NCBI RefSeq assembly: GCF_018873765.1
Contig: NC_057925.1
Coordinates: 34,626,646-34,690,645 of the forward strand
Direction: 5' to 3'
Length of the DNA: 64,000 nt
DNA from: Telopea speciosissima
Taxonomy: Eukaryota; Streptophyta; Magnoliopsida; Proteales; Proteaceae
Below, piece by piece: positions 44,400 through 56,522 of this stretch (its first letter is position 1; every line of letters starts with the position of its first letter). Position numbers and translations under genes: made by a program. The notes beneath the pieces are model-generated. The model ran no database searches. It had not been told where the DNA came from and worked only from the letters and a program-made list of their open reading frames with translations.

Positions 44400-45963
44400 C
44401 ACTTAGATAAGTCATAAATCAGTCGACCAATCGGGTACCGACACGCGGCATGCCGAGTTAATATGAATGACCGAGTCCGAGCATTAGGCAGGTGAAGGGC
44501 CAGGTCTGGAATAACCCAAGGAGAAGCAGGCCGGGCCCTTAGAACGGTTCGACCTCGAGAACGAGGAAAGATCGAGCACTATGGGTCAGTAAACAGACGA
44601 GCACCTATGGGTCAGTAAACCGACCACGAGGATCTGGTCACGCTAGACATCGAACACAACCTGAACCCTAATAATCAGACCAAATAGAACGGTGTGGCTG
44701 AACTAAGCTCAAATGTAACCAACCATAACTGTTCCCACTTATCCAGGGAAAGTCGTCTCAACGGCTCCCAAACATGCGCTCGACAACTTCGCCTAAGGTA
44801 GTGTAATAAATGGAACCCTTATCCAAATGAACCATTAACGGCTCTATGCAGCCGTGAACTGTGCCTAAGACTCCCCACCAACTGGGACTCTTACTCACAA
44901 CCTTGTTCCACTCTGATATCGCCTATAAGTACCCAAGTAACACACACGACTGGGACATCTGATTACTTTCACTACTTTTATCTGTTTCTAGAGGGAGCGC
45001 TGACTTAAGCATTTTAGTGTCCTTAGCCGGCACAGCCTAGCCACTCTTATGCTAACTACTTCTTGTGCAAGTTTGATCCGAGGAGGTCTACACCCCAACT
45101 TCTTGACGCAACAGATTGGCGCCATCTGTGGGAACGACCTTAGCAAACCCATGAGAACTCGCAATGACTAAAGAACAGAATGTCGTTTTTCTCCTTTCTG
45201 AGACATCCCACCAGGAAGCTAACCAAGCTCCTCGTCGGGTCACTCGACCTGTCCAAGGAGGCGCTCATCCGCAAGGCCAGACAACTCGACCCACCATCGC
45301 GCCTTAGGTTGTAGGACTGAGGATTCCAGCTGTAGATACCCAGCCAAATGGAGAGCCGCTGCCACCACCGCCACCTCTCCTAGTCATTCAGCCTCTGACC
45401 CCTGATCCGAATGCGCCTGGAACAATCGGTCAAATTCTAGATCTGTAGCACCAGCTGTTATAGCAAAACACCCTCTTCAGAGATTTCCTTAGGCAAGTGC
45501 AACCTTTAAGGGCACCAGCTCCAGCTCCAGCTCAGCCCCCACCAACATTGCCACCTTGGGGTCCCATTCGGTGAACCGAACCCGTTGCTCGGAGAACCCA
45601 AAGCCGGGCCAGATCGTCACAGCCTTGAGAAATACCATCATCAATCGCGGTCGTTTGGACGGGTGATCTTCCAACCCAAGCTTCTACCAGAGCATGTGAT
45701 GATCCCAGTAGGACGGTCTAAAAATGGTCTCATCCGTAGCCACTTGCCAGACGGATCAATCAGACAGAAGCCAGTCGGACGAGGCAGGACAGCATAGAAA
45801 GATCCCATCAACAAGGCTCCCAAACCAATAGCACCATAAGAGCAGATAGAGATAGTGGCCGACAGAATGGCGGGTGAGACGGCCAGCATGGCCGACCCGT
45901 GGAACCTGGGCTAGATCGCAAACTTCGCGAGATTGACAAAAAACTAAAGGCCCTAAACAAGGG
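44400..45963 (+). mobile_element. 5' end of a Tat-type element (LTR part, primer site, gag start), truncated
   Basis: LTR sequence rich in GGTCGA/CGACC words contains a TATA-like CTATAAGTA at 44923 and ends near CGCAACA (45112). The primer site TTGGCGCCATCTGTGGGAAC is at 45116-45135, followed by a gag-like frame from ATG 45163. That frame is proline-rich (LVIQPLTPDPNAPGTIGQIL) as in Tat gag N-termini and holds several stops. It is cut at 45964 by the LTR of the next element. The LTR start is not resolved. Confidence 0.6.
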
Positions 45964-46740
45964 TGTTATGCCCCACATTTTGTATCTTTTATTTATATTA
46001 TTTTATTCGTTGTACTGGTAGAGTTGTGCCAAGCATTGGAGGGGATTTTCATTCGATGTGGTTTATACTTGTAAGTATTTTACTTGATTTTAAGAGATTA
46101 TTTATGGTTTTAATGTATTTCATGGATTTATTAACATTTTAATAGTATTTTATTGCCTATGTTGGTTGGATTATTTTATGTGTTATATCCTATGTTATTT
46201 GAATTATTTAATTAGATTATATGATTTGATTTAAGACTATGGTTTATTAAGGGACTAATGTGATTGGGTTTGGTTTGATGCTTTGGTTCATGAGTCAACC
46301 CATGGTGTGATTTAAGTGAATCTTTTGATTTGAGATGTAATTAGAAGACGAGGATAAGGATAAGTTTGGAAAGTAAAAGTTGGTGAATTTGTGTTTAAAT
46401 CCTATTGGTCTATAGAAGAAGGAGAGATGGCATCTTTATTGGTCTTACCATATGAGTTTTCATATCAATGACTAGGATAATTGGCTAACTAGGATAATTG
46501 ATTCTTTATCTAATCTTAAGAGCTAATTTAGTCAATTAATCACTAACTTTGGAGGATTGACCCTTGTATCTTTGTGTATATATATCTCTACTCATATCAA
46601 TAGAAACATATCCAACTATTCAAATTCAAATTAGTCTTTCCATATTACATTATTGGTTTAATATGGTATCAGCCTAACCACGATCTTGGTTTCTCCCTAA
46701 TTTCAATCTCCATTCTTCTTCTTCCACCTCTATCACCACC

Positions 46741-47700
46741 ATGGTCGATTCAACCCAAGCTCCATCACTTTCCACCACTCAGATTTTTGTCCACTCTCCA
46801 TACTACCTCCATTCATCTGATCAGCCGGGTACTCCACTTGTAACCCCGGTCCTTGATGGTGATAATTTTCCAACATGGCATAGAGCCATGCTCATGGCAT
46901 TTGAAGCCAAGAACAAATTGCAGTTCCTTGATGGAACTCTGCCGAAGCCTGCGTCAACTGATCTTGATCATCCTCATTGGATTCGTTGCAACAGTATGGT
47001 CTGTTCGTGGATTGTCCACTCCATTGTCCCCACCATTGCCCACAGTATTCTGTGGCTCGATTCTGCTAGGGATGCATGGCTGAACCTTCATGGTCGATTC
47101 TCCCAAAAGAACGCTCCTCGGATATATGAAATCTGTCGTTCAATCTCTACATTGAATCAAGGCCATGACTCCATTTCAGCCTATTACACAAAATTGAAAA
47201 GCTTTTGTGATGAACTCTCATCCTACCAATCTATGCCCACATGCACTTGTGGCACTGCAGCCACGATTCTTGGCTTCTTTGAGTTCGATGGTTTGATGTA
47301 CTTTTTACAGGGTCTTAATGACTCCTATGCTGCTGTCCGCAGTCAAATCCTTTTAATGGATCCACTATCCACTGTTGCCAAAGAATACTCCTTGTTGCTG
47401 CAAGAAGAACGCCGACGATTGATCCATTCGGTCCTTGCTACAACTGTTGAACACATTGCCATGGCTGCTGGTTCGTCCAAGGGTACCTCTCCACGCCCTA
47501 GGCCGAACTATCATTGTGACCTTTGTGGCAAAGATGACCACTCCGAGAGTCAGTGTTTTAAGAAACACGGCTTCCCTGATGGTCAAAATCCTAAGCCACC
47601 CTCTGCACTAAAACCGTGCCACCACCCAACGTGGTTCCCATTTGTCTGTAGCAGCATCATCAGGACCGATCCCTGCCACAACTCCAACCTTGACTGCTGA
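46741..47700 (+). CDS. Copia gag protein
   Basis: The open frame starts 80 nt after the primer site with MVDSTQAPSLSTTQIFVHSP. The N-terminal gag-polypeptide motif PVLDGDNFPTWHRAMLMAFE is at about residues 36-55, followed by the UBN2-like capsid region (WLNLHGRFSQKNAPRIYEI, about 104-122). The zinc knuckle CDLCGKDDHSESQC lies at about residue 259. The frame is intact through the knuckle, then shifts near 47630 before protease, so Gag could be translated but Gag-Pol would need the shift. Lineage within copia is not assigned. Confidence 0.85.
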   Translation: MVDSTQAPSLSTTQIFVHSPYYLHSSDQPGTPLVTPVLDGDNFPTWHRAMLMAFEAKNKLQFLDGTLPKPASTDLDHPHWIRCNSMVCSWIVHSIVPTIAHSILWLDSARDAWLNLHGRFSQKNAPRIYEICRSISTLNQGHDSISAYYTKLKSFCDELSSYQSMPTCTCGTAATILGFFEFDGLMYFLQGLNDSYAAVRSQILLMDPLSTVAKEYSLLLQEERRRLIHSVLATTVEHIAMAAGSSKGTSPRPRPNYHCDLCGKDDHSESQCFKKHGFPDGQNPKPPSALKPCHHPTWFPFVCSSIIRTDPCHNSNLDC

Positions 47701-50700
47701 TCAAATTTCTCAACTTTTGGCTCTGCTCCCTGTTGGTTATCCCCATCCTCTTGCAAACCTTGTAGGGAAATTATGTCTAGCTTCTGCTTCTAGTTCGGTC
47801 CCTTGGATCATTGATTCTGGGGCAACTGTTCACATATCTTGTGATTTATCATATTTTTCTAATGTTTCCACACCCACTCATGCACATCCCATTACTTTGC
47901 CTAATGATGCCCAAACTCCTGTTATGCATACTGGAAACATTTGTTTATCGTCCTCTTTGACACTAGAAAATATCCTACATGTTCCCAGTTTACATTTTAA
48001 TTTATTATCCATTCCAAAAATCACTTCCACCGCTCCTTGTGAAGTTGTTTTTACTAATACTTCTTGCTTTTTTCAGGACCTCGATCGAAGAGGATTATTG
48101 CGACGGGTAAATGACATGGGAATCTCTATTACTTAGACGTCCCGAATCATCTATTGTTGCTGCCGATTGCTCATCTTTGGACCTATGGCATTGTCGCCTA
48201 GGTCACCCTGGTTCTTCTGTTATTTCTTTGATTAAAACTTTTGGATTCTACTATTTCTTTTAAGAATATTTGTCCTTGTACTATTTGCCCTTTGGCAAAA
48301 TAGCATCGTTTATCATTTTCTCACAGTACTATTTCTACACATTCTTCCTTTGATATGATTCATCTTGATGTTTGGGGACCCTATCGCACACCCTCTTTAT
48401 TAGGTGCTAGATATTTTCTAACCATTGTTAATGACTTCACAAGAAGCACATGACTTTATCTAATGCAAACAAAGGATGAGGTTCCACACCTCCTCCAACC
48501 CTTTGTTGCTATGATAAATACTCAATTTGGGGTCCAAATCAAGGTTATTATATTTGATCAAGGAACCGAATTTTTTAACACTCAAAATTTTCTTTTTTTA
48601 CAAAAGCTTGAAGTTGTCCATCAATCCAGTTGTATTTCCACCCCCCCCCCAACAAGATGGAGTGGTGGAACGCAAGCATAGACACCTCTTGAATGTGACC
48701 CGTGCCTTGCGTTTTCAAGCCAACCTACCATTAAAATTTTGGGGAGATTGCGTTCTCACCGCTACACACCTTATCAACCGTTTGCCTACTCCTGTGTTAC
48801 ATGGAAAGACACCATTTGAAATGCTATATGAAAAAACTCCAACTTTTTCACACCTGCGTGTTTTTGGATGCCTTTGCTTTGCTAGGAATACCAACATCCA
48901 ACACAAGTTTGACAAAAGAGCCTCTCCGGGTGTTTTCCTTGGTTACCCCTATGGGCAAAAAGGGTACCGGATTTACGACTTAGAAAATGGCAAAATTTTG
49001 GTGTCCAGAGATGTAGTTTTTCATGAAGATATTTTCCCCTTCCAAACATTTAAGGACAACTCCCAAGCTTTTGTTCACCCCTTGTTACCGGCCCATACTG
49101 ACGATGAATTTGAAATACCATTCGAAGCTATTCCTCCATCTCCTACCCTAGCAGCCCCTACACCCACCATCAAACCCTTGGACATTCCTACTCCACCAAT
49201 TGTAGAAGAAATTTTGGTTCCCCAGCCTAAACGTTCTACACGTACTCGAGGACCGCCCAAGTATCTTAAAGACTACCAATGCTCGTTTTCCCAGTCTCAA
49301 TTAACCTCTTTGGTGACGGCCCAAGGTATTTCTCATCCACTCTATTATTTTTTACAGTATAATCATTTTTCTTGCAGTCATTTGGCTTTCCTAACATCTT
49401 TGGCTAGCAATACTGAGCCTGCAACCTTTGCTGAGGCAATGAAATTCCGACAATGGAGAGATGCTATACAAGAAGAAATTGGTGCCTTAGTAGAAAACAA
49501 TACATGGTCCCTTGTCCCTTTACCACATGGAAAAAAACCAATTGGATCCAAATGGGTGTTCAAGATTAAACGCCATTCCGATGGCTCAATCGAGCGGTAC
49601 AAGGCTCGTCTTGTAGCAAAAGGCTATAATCAGGTGGAGGGCATTGACTATCATGGCAAATTTGCCCCTGTGGCAAAACTTGTTATAGTACGTACTCTGA
49701 TTGCACTAGCTGCCATACAAGGATGGTCACTACATCAAATGGACGTGCATAATACATTCTTGCATGGTGATTTAAATGAAGATGTCTATATGACACCACC
49801 ACCTGGTTATCGACGAAAGGGGGAGAACCTTGTTTACAAACTCCACAAGTCCTTTTATGATTTGAAACAAGCCTCATGTCAATGGTTTTCAAAATTTTCA
49901 AGTGCCCTGCTACAAGTTGGCTTTCTTCAATCTCAGGCCGATCACTCTATTTGTTCTCTGGCGGCAGGATTCAATGGTATATATAGTGCTATATGCGGAT
50001 GATATCATCATCACCAGCACTAAGGTATCTTTGATCGATGAAGTGAAAGCATTCCTATTCCAACATTTGCGGATCAAAGACCTTGGCCCTTTGAAGTACT
50101 TCTTGGGCTCACTGGAACTAGACCGGCCATGACACCAATAGAGCAAAATTTGCACTTAATGGATACCACAGGAGATTTACTACCCGATCCATCATTTTAT
50201 CGTCGCCTCATTGGCCGGCTGATATATCTCACAGTTACCCGCCCTGACATCACGTATACGGTCAACATTCTAAGCTAATTCATGCATCAACCACATCAGC
50301 CTCACATGGATGCTGCACACAGGCTACTTCGATTCTTGAAGGCCACACCAGGGAAGGGCATTACATACTCTACTACATCATCACTACAACTCCGTGGTTA
50401 CTATGACTCTGATTGGGCCACCTGTTCAAGCACACGGCGTTCCATGATAGGTTACTGCATTCTCATGGAAGACAAAGAAACAAACCACTGTATCATGCTC
50501 ATCAGCTGAGGGCGAATACAGGGCTATGGCAGTTGCTACATGTGAAATCACTTGGTTATCCTATCTCTTCAAAGTTCTGGGCATACAACTACCAACCCCA
50601 GTCCCACTATTTTGTGATAGTCAGGCTGCCATACATATAACATCAAACCCAGTTTTCCATGAACGAACAAAGCACATCGAGATTGATTGCCATGTTGTTT

Positions 50701-50849
50701 GTGAAAAACTGCAGCAATGTCTACTCCAACCGACAAAGATCTTGACCACTGATCAGCTTGCCGATCTGTTCACTAAGTCACTTGGCAGCAAACAATTCCA
50801 TCATCTTAGTTCTAAGTTGGGCATTTGTGACCTTCACGCTCCAACTTGA
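47642..50849 (+). pseudogene. Copia pol (protease, integrase, RT, RNase H) with frameshifts
   Basis: Protease WIIDSGATVHIS (about 47806); pre-integrase LWHCRLGHPGSS (about 48181); integrase core HLDVWGPYRTP (about 48362) and GVVERKHRHLL (about 48660); a Pro-rich linker; RT GSKWVFKIKRHSDG, HQMDVHNTFLHGDL and the catalytic YADD (about 49996). RNase H pieces are YYDSDWATC and the terminal [10 protein letters not shown] through [12 protein letters not shown], ending at 50849. One frameshift lies at the ten-C run 48641-48650, another near 49950. About 60 codons are missing after FLGS near 50110, and a frame change occurs near 50500. Confidence 0.9.
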
Positions 50850-53639
50850 TGGGGAGTCTTACCATATGAGTTTTCATATCAATGACTAGGATAATTGGCT
50901 GACTAGGATAATTGATTCTTTATCTAATCTTAGGAGCTAATTTAGTCAATTAATCACTAACTTTGGGTGATTGACCCTTGTATCTTTGTGTGTATATATA
51001 TCTCTACTCATATCAATAGAAACATATCCAACTATTCAAATTCAAATTAGTCTTTCCATATTACATTATTGGTTTATTTGGAAGTCCATTAGAGACTTGA
51101 TAGTATTTACAAGAATGCCATTATTATGTAGCCAAATAGTCTAAGTGTTGATAAGCTCATTTTAGAACTTCTCATTCAAGAAAAGAGAAGGGGAGAAAGG
51201 AAGAGAAGGGAGAGCATGGACGATTGAAGGGAAGATGAGAAAATCAAGTGATTTGAAGCTTATTTGAAGCACTCGAAGCAAGATTGAAGCTAAGGATGAA
51301 TGGGGGAGATGAATTCTCCCAAGTATTGAGTGCACTTTGAAGATTTTCTAAGGTAAATGGCTCTAAAACTCATTTGGTTTTGAGGGCTTTTATCTATGTT
51401 CATTTTTTAGTCTTAGTATGTTGTAATGGGAGTGTTTTACACCTTAGGGTAACTTCCATTGCTAAGATTTCAGATTGGATTGAAGGTATTCAAGTTTTGA
51501 AGTCAAGTACAAGGGTTTTCATGGTAAATTCGGTGGAATCGATTTAGTTTTGTAAATAGGCCAAAATTGATGCAATAGATGTTTGATTCATGTTATTTAT
51601 GATGTTTTCCACTAGAACCTATCTTGGATTGATGAGATTTTGAGTTTGGTTGTGAATTCAAGTGAAGAACCCTAATTTTTGGGGTTTTCTTTGAAGAACA
51701 AGGTGTATATTGATTTAATCTATTTAATTGTTCATACATGAGTTGTTTGTGCATTCTAGAGTGATTAAGATGCATTCATTGAAAGGTTTGAAGGTTGCAT
51801 TTCATGCATGAAGGTTTGGGGACGAAACCCCCAAATTTGGGGCAAGTTCCTATGCATTCTTGAACTTCCCAAGATGAAAATTTCAGGAACCGGTCGATCG
51901 ATAGCGATTGGTGGTCGACTGGATGGTGCCAGTCTGTCAAGGGATCAACCGGGTATCAATCGGATGCATTCTGGAAGCAACCAATTGACCGGTTGGCATC
52001 AGTAGGGTCAATTTTAATGATTTTTGAAATGTTTTTACATGGTAAATTGTCCCCCTACGTTCAGTCTTTGCACCTAAAAAATGAGGTTAAAATGGGGTTT
52101 CGTTTGTCATGTAGGACCATCGGAAGATCGACTTTAATTAGACGATCGGAATGCAAAATAGGTGGTTAGGAAGCATTTTTAATCGATGGTTATCACCATA
52201 AACGATTATATAAATGTATATGCAATGTTGGTAATGATATATAGCATAGAATCTATGTTTTTGTCATATTGTGTTTCTATACACTTGATGGATGAATGTT
52301 TGTGTAATTATGAATCAGAATGTAAATGATACATGACCATATGAATGATAATTGTGAATCACTAATAATGAAGGAAAAATGAAATAAAAGTTACATGCCG
52401 ACGGGCATGACCAACATACGACCCGGTGCTCATGGAGTGCCTAAGAAGAAGGGCTTTGAGGCTATCATTCTAGTGGTTTGTAACTGAAACCATCTCAATG
52501 GTATGACTGAACCCATTCTAGTGGTTTGTAACTAGAGCTACTCCGGTAGTACGACTGATAATATGCTAGTGCTACTGAACAGAGATTAAAGACTAAAATG
52601 AAATGAGAAATGATAATATGAATGAAATGCTACCGAATGACAAATGAATGAATGATTTATAGAAATCGATTGATTGACGGATAGTGCTTCAAATGATATG
52701 AAATGATGTCATGCTTATGAATAGAAAACAAAACCTTATTTGACTGTTATATTGTGAGCTTGATTGGCAAATGTTATTTTTTTACTAGATGTTAGCTCAT
52801 TCCTCGGATGATTATCTTGTTATACAGATGAGACAGACTTGGACAAGGGCAAGGGCATTGCTATTGTTGAGCGAGATGATGACTGATGATCTTACGATCG
52901 TTTTTTGATCTATTTCTTTGATGTAGATAGAACTCTTTTGATGTAAAGGATTTTATCTTTTGAGGAGTGTCTTATACCCCGATGACTGTAAATACTTTCA
53001 AAGTTTTGTTCCTCTCTTTGGAGAGTTTGGATTATAGACATTAGAGTCATCAGTACCATGTTTTTTTTTTTTAAGTTTTAGATCATTTTCTCCGCTTATC
53101 ATTTGTATTAATTTTATGCACCTCATGTATTTTGAATGCTTGATCGGATGTTTTCTTGTGTGGTCCCGGCTGGACTTTGGTGTTATGGGCCCCACCTAGT
53201 CCTTGGATCGGGTCGTTACAGTCTTGGTATCAAAGCCATAGGTTTGATAGATTCTATAGACTAGTGGTCTGATGGCATAGGAATGATAACTGAACAAAAT
53301 TGAGTTGAATGAGAACTGGATGGGTTTGACTGTGAATGTGAATGGACTATATAGAATGATGGATGATATTGATTTGATAGTCCTTTTAAGGATGAGAAAT
53401 TGATTGAATCCATGTCTTTGTATAGACATTGAATTCTGGCACCTTGGAAGTGTGACTCGGCGATGATGATCAAAGCTCGATTGGCTTGTGTGGTGACCAA
53501 ATGGTAGAAAATTACCAATTTACCCTTACCCCACTTTTTGTAACCAAATTGTCCCAAGTAGAGCCCAAATCCCTAGGATAGCCTTATTTAACCATTTTAA
53601 GCCCACATGTGAAATTTCACTCCAATCTAACACCTTTTG

Positions 53640-54020
53640 TCAAAATGGCTGTTTTACCCCCGGCACGGTTCTTGATATCTGGACCACCCGATTTAGTCCA
53701 AAATACTTTGGATGACCTCATTTGGTCATATTAAGCTTTCATGTAAAGTTTCGTCCAAATCAGGTAAATTTTGTGAAAATGATCGTTTTGCCCCTAGTAC
53801 ATTTCTCGGTATCTGGACCACCCGATTTAGTCCGAAACACTTTGGATGACCTCATTTGGTCATATTAAGTTTTCACGAAAAGTTTCAGCCAAATTGGATA
53901 ACTTTTATGAAAATGACCGTTTTGCCCTTGACATGGTTCTTGGTACCCGAGCCACTCGATGTGACCTAAAACCATTTGGATAACTTTATTTGGTCATATT
54001 GTGCTTACACGTAAATTTCA
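53640..54020 (+). repeat. Tandem repeat, three copies of about 134 bp
   Basis: Units share GTTTTGCCCC, GTATCTGGACCACCCGATTT, TTTGGATGACCTCATTTGGT and a TTCCGTCCAAAT-type phrase, starting at about 53651, 53785 and 53920. The third is the most diverged. The array is upstream of a TATA box, so it may be promoter-proximal U3 sequence of an LTR. Confidence 0.8.
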
Positions 54021-54608
54021 TGTAATTCTAGTATCATTTGGACCTGGATCGGTATGAAACACCATTTATGTGCTTTCCTCGATATCCATGCCACTTTTAG
54101 ACAAAAATCCGGCCATATCTGTCACACGGATAGAAAGTACGTGTTGAGACCTTCGCGGAGATATATGGCACGTCAAAATCAGCCATTCGGTTTTGGAGAT
54201 ATTAGCATTTGAACGTGGACCTTTAAAATGGAATCTTTGAATGGTTTATATAAAAAATAAAAATTAAAAAATTAAAAAAAAAAGTGGGGTAAACTGATTT
54301 GACCCGAACCGGGTCAACCCAGTTTGACCCGGCACAGCTGAATTGTCGGCAGGGGACAAACCCCCACCATTTGGGCTGAGCGCCACAAGGCCCAACACCC
54401 ATGCCCACATGCATGCGTCAGCCAAGTCAAGCCAAGGCTGCACCGGCCTAGGCTGCCCAACAAGCCTAGGCATGCTAAAGTCATGCCTGCCACTTCCCAG
54501 CAGGTGCTACTGCGCACATAAGTCGTGCCTATCAGCCCAGTCAGCCACCCTCTTGTTCCCTGCCATTAATGTCCCAAGGTTCATTCAGTCATTTCCTCGA
54601 ACACATTT

Positions 54609-54617
54609 TCCCTATAA
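54609..54617 (+). promoter_or_regulatory. TATA box of an LTR-type promoter
   Basis: CCTATAAATAGG lies between the 134-bp repeats and a long leader. With the U5-like block at 56240-56410 this suggests that part of 53.2-56.4 kb is an LTR of its own rather than plain leader of the upstream element. Leader 54650-56220 has no coding region, only diverged GGGGCATTTTGGTCATTTT words and a long A run near 56155-56174. Confidence 0.45.
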
Positions 54618-56239
54618 ATAGGCTATGTTTTGGAGGGTTTAAAAACCCAGAAAATTCATGAAAAAATTATCATTGTGAAGCTCGTTCTCCCTCTGTCTAT
54701 CCATGCCAGAGATATCCCGACATATTAAATTCCTCAAATACGCCTTGTTCACCACTCTTGCCATTCGGGGCAACCACACTTGGAGTGGCTTTCGGTGCTT
54801 TCCGGTGATAATTCCAGCCATCCAAGGATATGTAAACTGAGCCCAGACACTTCCACGCTTCAAGGGTAGTTTTTATATATTTTTTATGTATTTCTTTTGA
54901 TTTTTTTAGTTAAAAGAGGTTGTTTTCAGTTAAAAAATCTTAAAAAATAACCTAAGAGTGGTAAATTTCTGAAAACCCTAGGGCAGATGTGTCCTACTGT
55001 GGTTGATGTTCATTAGTTTTCCCGAGCTCCAAATCATGTTATATGTGACACTTTTGCCCCTGTGAGTGTTTTAGAATTATATGAAATCTGATCCTGTGGG
55101 TGGGGATTTGGACAAAATCGTTTTGACCATGTCAAAGAGCGTGTTTTCATTAGTCGTTGTGGGCTTTGGTTTGGCCCAATTCAGATCTGGGATGGGGATT
55201 TCGTATTTTTCTTTGTTTTCCCTTCTTTTCACCACTTCAAAAACATAAAAAAAAATAGTATACATGCATAAAAATTCATAAAGAAATTATGGGATACGTA
55301 TTTCATCAGGCTTGATTTTATGGGATCATTAGTCACTGACATGAATGTTTAATCATTTTCATATGTGTTCCCTACCCCTTTTAGGGACGTAGATGTCATT
55401 TTTCTGTTTGTTGTGAAAATCCAAGAAAATTATAAAAACATTAAAAGAATATATGTATTTCTAAGCATTAAATTCTGTTTTAAGTTGTTTTAGAATGTTT
55501 TCATATGCATACATGCCCACCATGAATCATAACCATGCACAAAAAGTCATTCTTGCCCTCGGGGGAATTTTGGTAATTTACCAAATGCAAGCCCAATCTG
55601 CCATCCAGTAGGCTTAGTTAGAATGTTTAGTAATTTCAGGATGTTTAATGACATATCAAATGCCTTAAATGACTTAAAAGTTCTTGTTCTAGCATTTTTA
55701 CCATTTTGCCTTTAGGGGTATTTTGGTCATTTTACGATCAAATCATGTTTAGGGTCCTGGAATGGTTTCTATCACTTTATTTGTATGTTTTAACTTTCAT
55801 AAGCATGTCTTAAGCATAATTTTTCTTTTTCATGAGTTTTTCATGAGTTTTTCATGCATTTTACCCTCTAGGGGCATTTTTGTAATTTTTCTCATTTTGA
55901 TCCTTAAGCAATTTTGTTTATTAAACTTATCCATGATATTACCATTGCCCTAAGATCTTAATAATTTTGCACAATTGACCATGTTGTTTACCATAGAGTT
56001 AGGTTTTCTAACTTAGGTAAAATACATCAACTAGATTAATTAGGGCGCATAATGTACATAATCACCAAACTTAGGGGTAGTAATTAGGATTAAAACATTA
56101 ATTTTAATTAGCCTAATTAGGTCCATAAATTTCAACAAAGATAATCAAAACACAAAAAAAAAAAAAAAAAAAATAGTTTAATTAGGTGCATCATACGTTT
56201 GATACAACACTATACAATAGAGTTTGGTCTAGGAAGACC

Positions 56240-56410
56240 GGCCGTTGGTCGGGCGGTTGCTGGATGCCTAACACCTTCCTAGCCCGTAACTTGACACTTA
56301 CCCAGAGATCTGGAGCAGACCATCCATTGAGTCATTGGAGTTAATTTAGCGCCCTTCTCTAAAGGACGGGCACAATTTGTGGGCCTAGACCCTGATCTAG
56401 GTGGCGACTC
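56240..56410 (+). repeat. Conserved LTR U5-like block
   Basis: TGCCTAACACCTTCC, CCGTAACTTGAC and TAGGTGGCGACTCC occur in the same order and spacing as on the minus strand of the LTR inserted in the Sirevirus (20590-20760). GGTGGCGACTCC resembles the tRNA-Arg-type primer site of some plant Ty3 elements. Gag follows directly. Confidence 0.55.
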
Positions 56411-56522
56411 CCTACACCATCAACTACACTCCCCGCGCCGCTCCCACACTCGGGTGCACCATGCCAGAAAGAGGTCGCGGATCAATCTTCGTCCGTTGCA
56501 CCTACACTTTGGTGACCAAGTA

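Larger units (their letters stand above)
46443..51076 (+). mobile_element. Compact Ty1/copia element with 220-bp LTRs
   Basis: LTRs at 46443-46660 and 50857-51076 begin TCTTACCATATGAG and end CATTATTGGTTTA, differing at about five positions plus a 2-bp indel. The primer site TGGTATCAGCC is at 46664 and the purine tract GATGGGGAG lies just before the 3' LTR. Flanks both contain TTTAT(T)TGG words, but exact ends and TSD are ambiguous because the usual TG/CA ends are absent. Gag and pol are nearly complete, with a few frameshifts and a small deletion. It sits inside the LTR at 45964-53220. Confidence 0.9.
45964..53220 (+). mobile_element. Long LTR of a plus-strand Ty3 element, split by a copia insertion
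   Basis: The unit starts TGTTATGCCCCAC and ends GGGTCGTTACA, followed by the primer site TGGTATCAAAGCC at 53225-53237 (tRNA-Met type), the usual arrangement of Tekay-like chromoviruses. Removing the 4.63-kb copia at 46443-51076 leaves about 2.6 kb. The right part (51077-53220) is non-coding, with a GGTCGAC/GACCGG-rich stretch at 51888-52010. Confidence 0.6.

Noticed and set aside
47651-47667. miR172-like word GCAGCATCATCAGGA
   Set aside because: It lies in the copia gag-protease junction, matches only partly and has no fold-back partner nearby.
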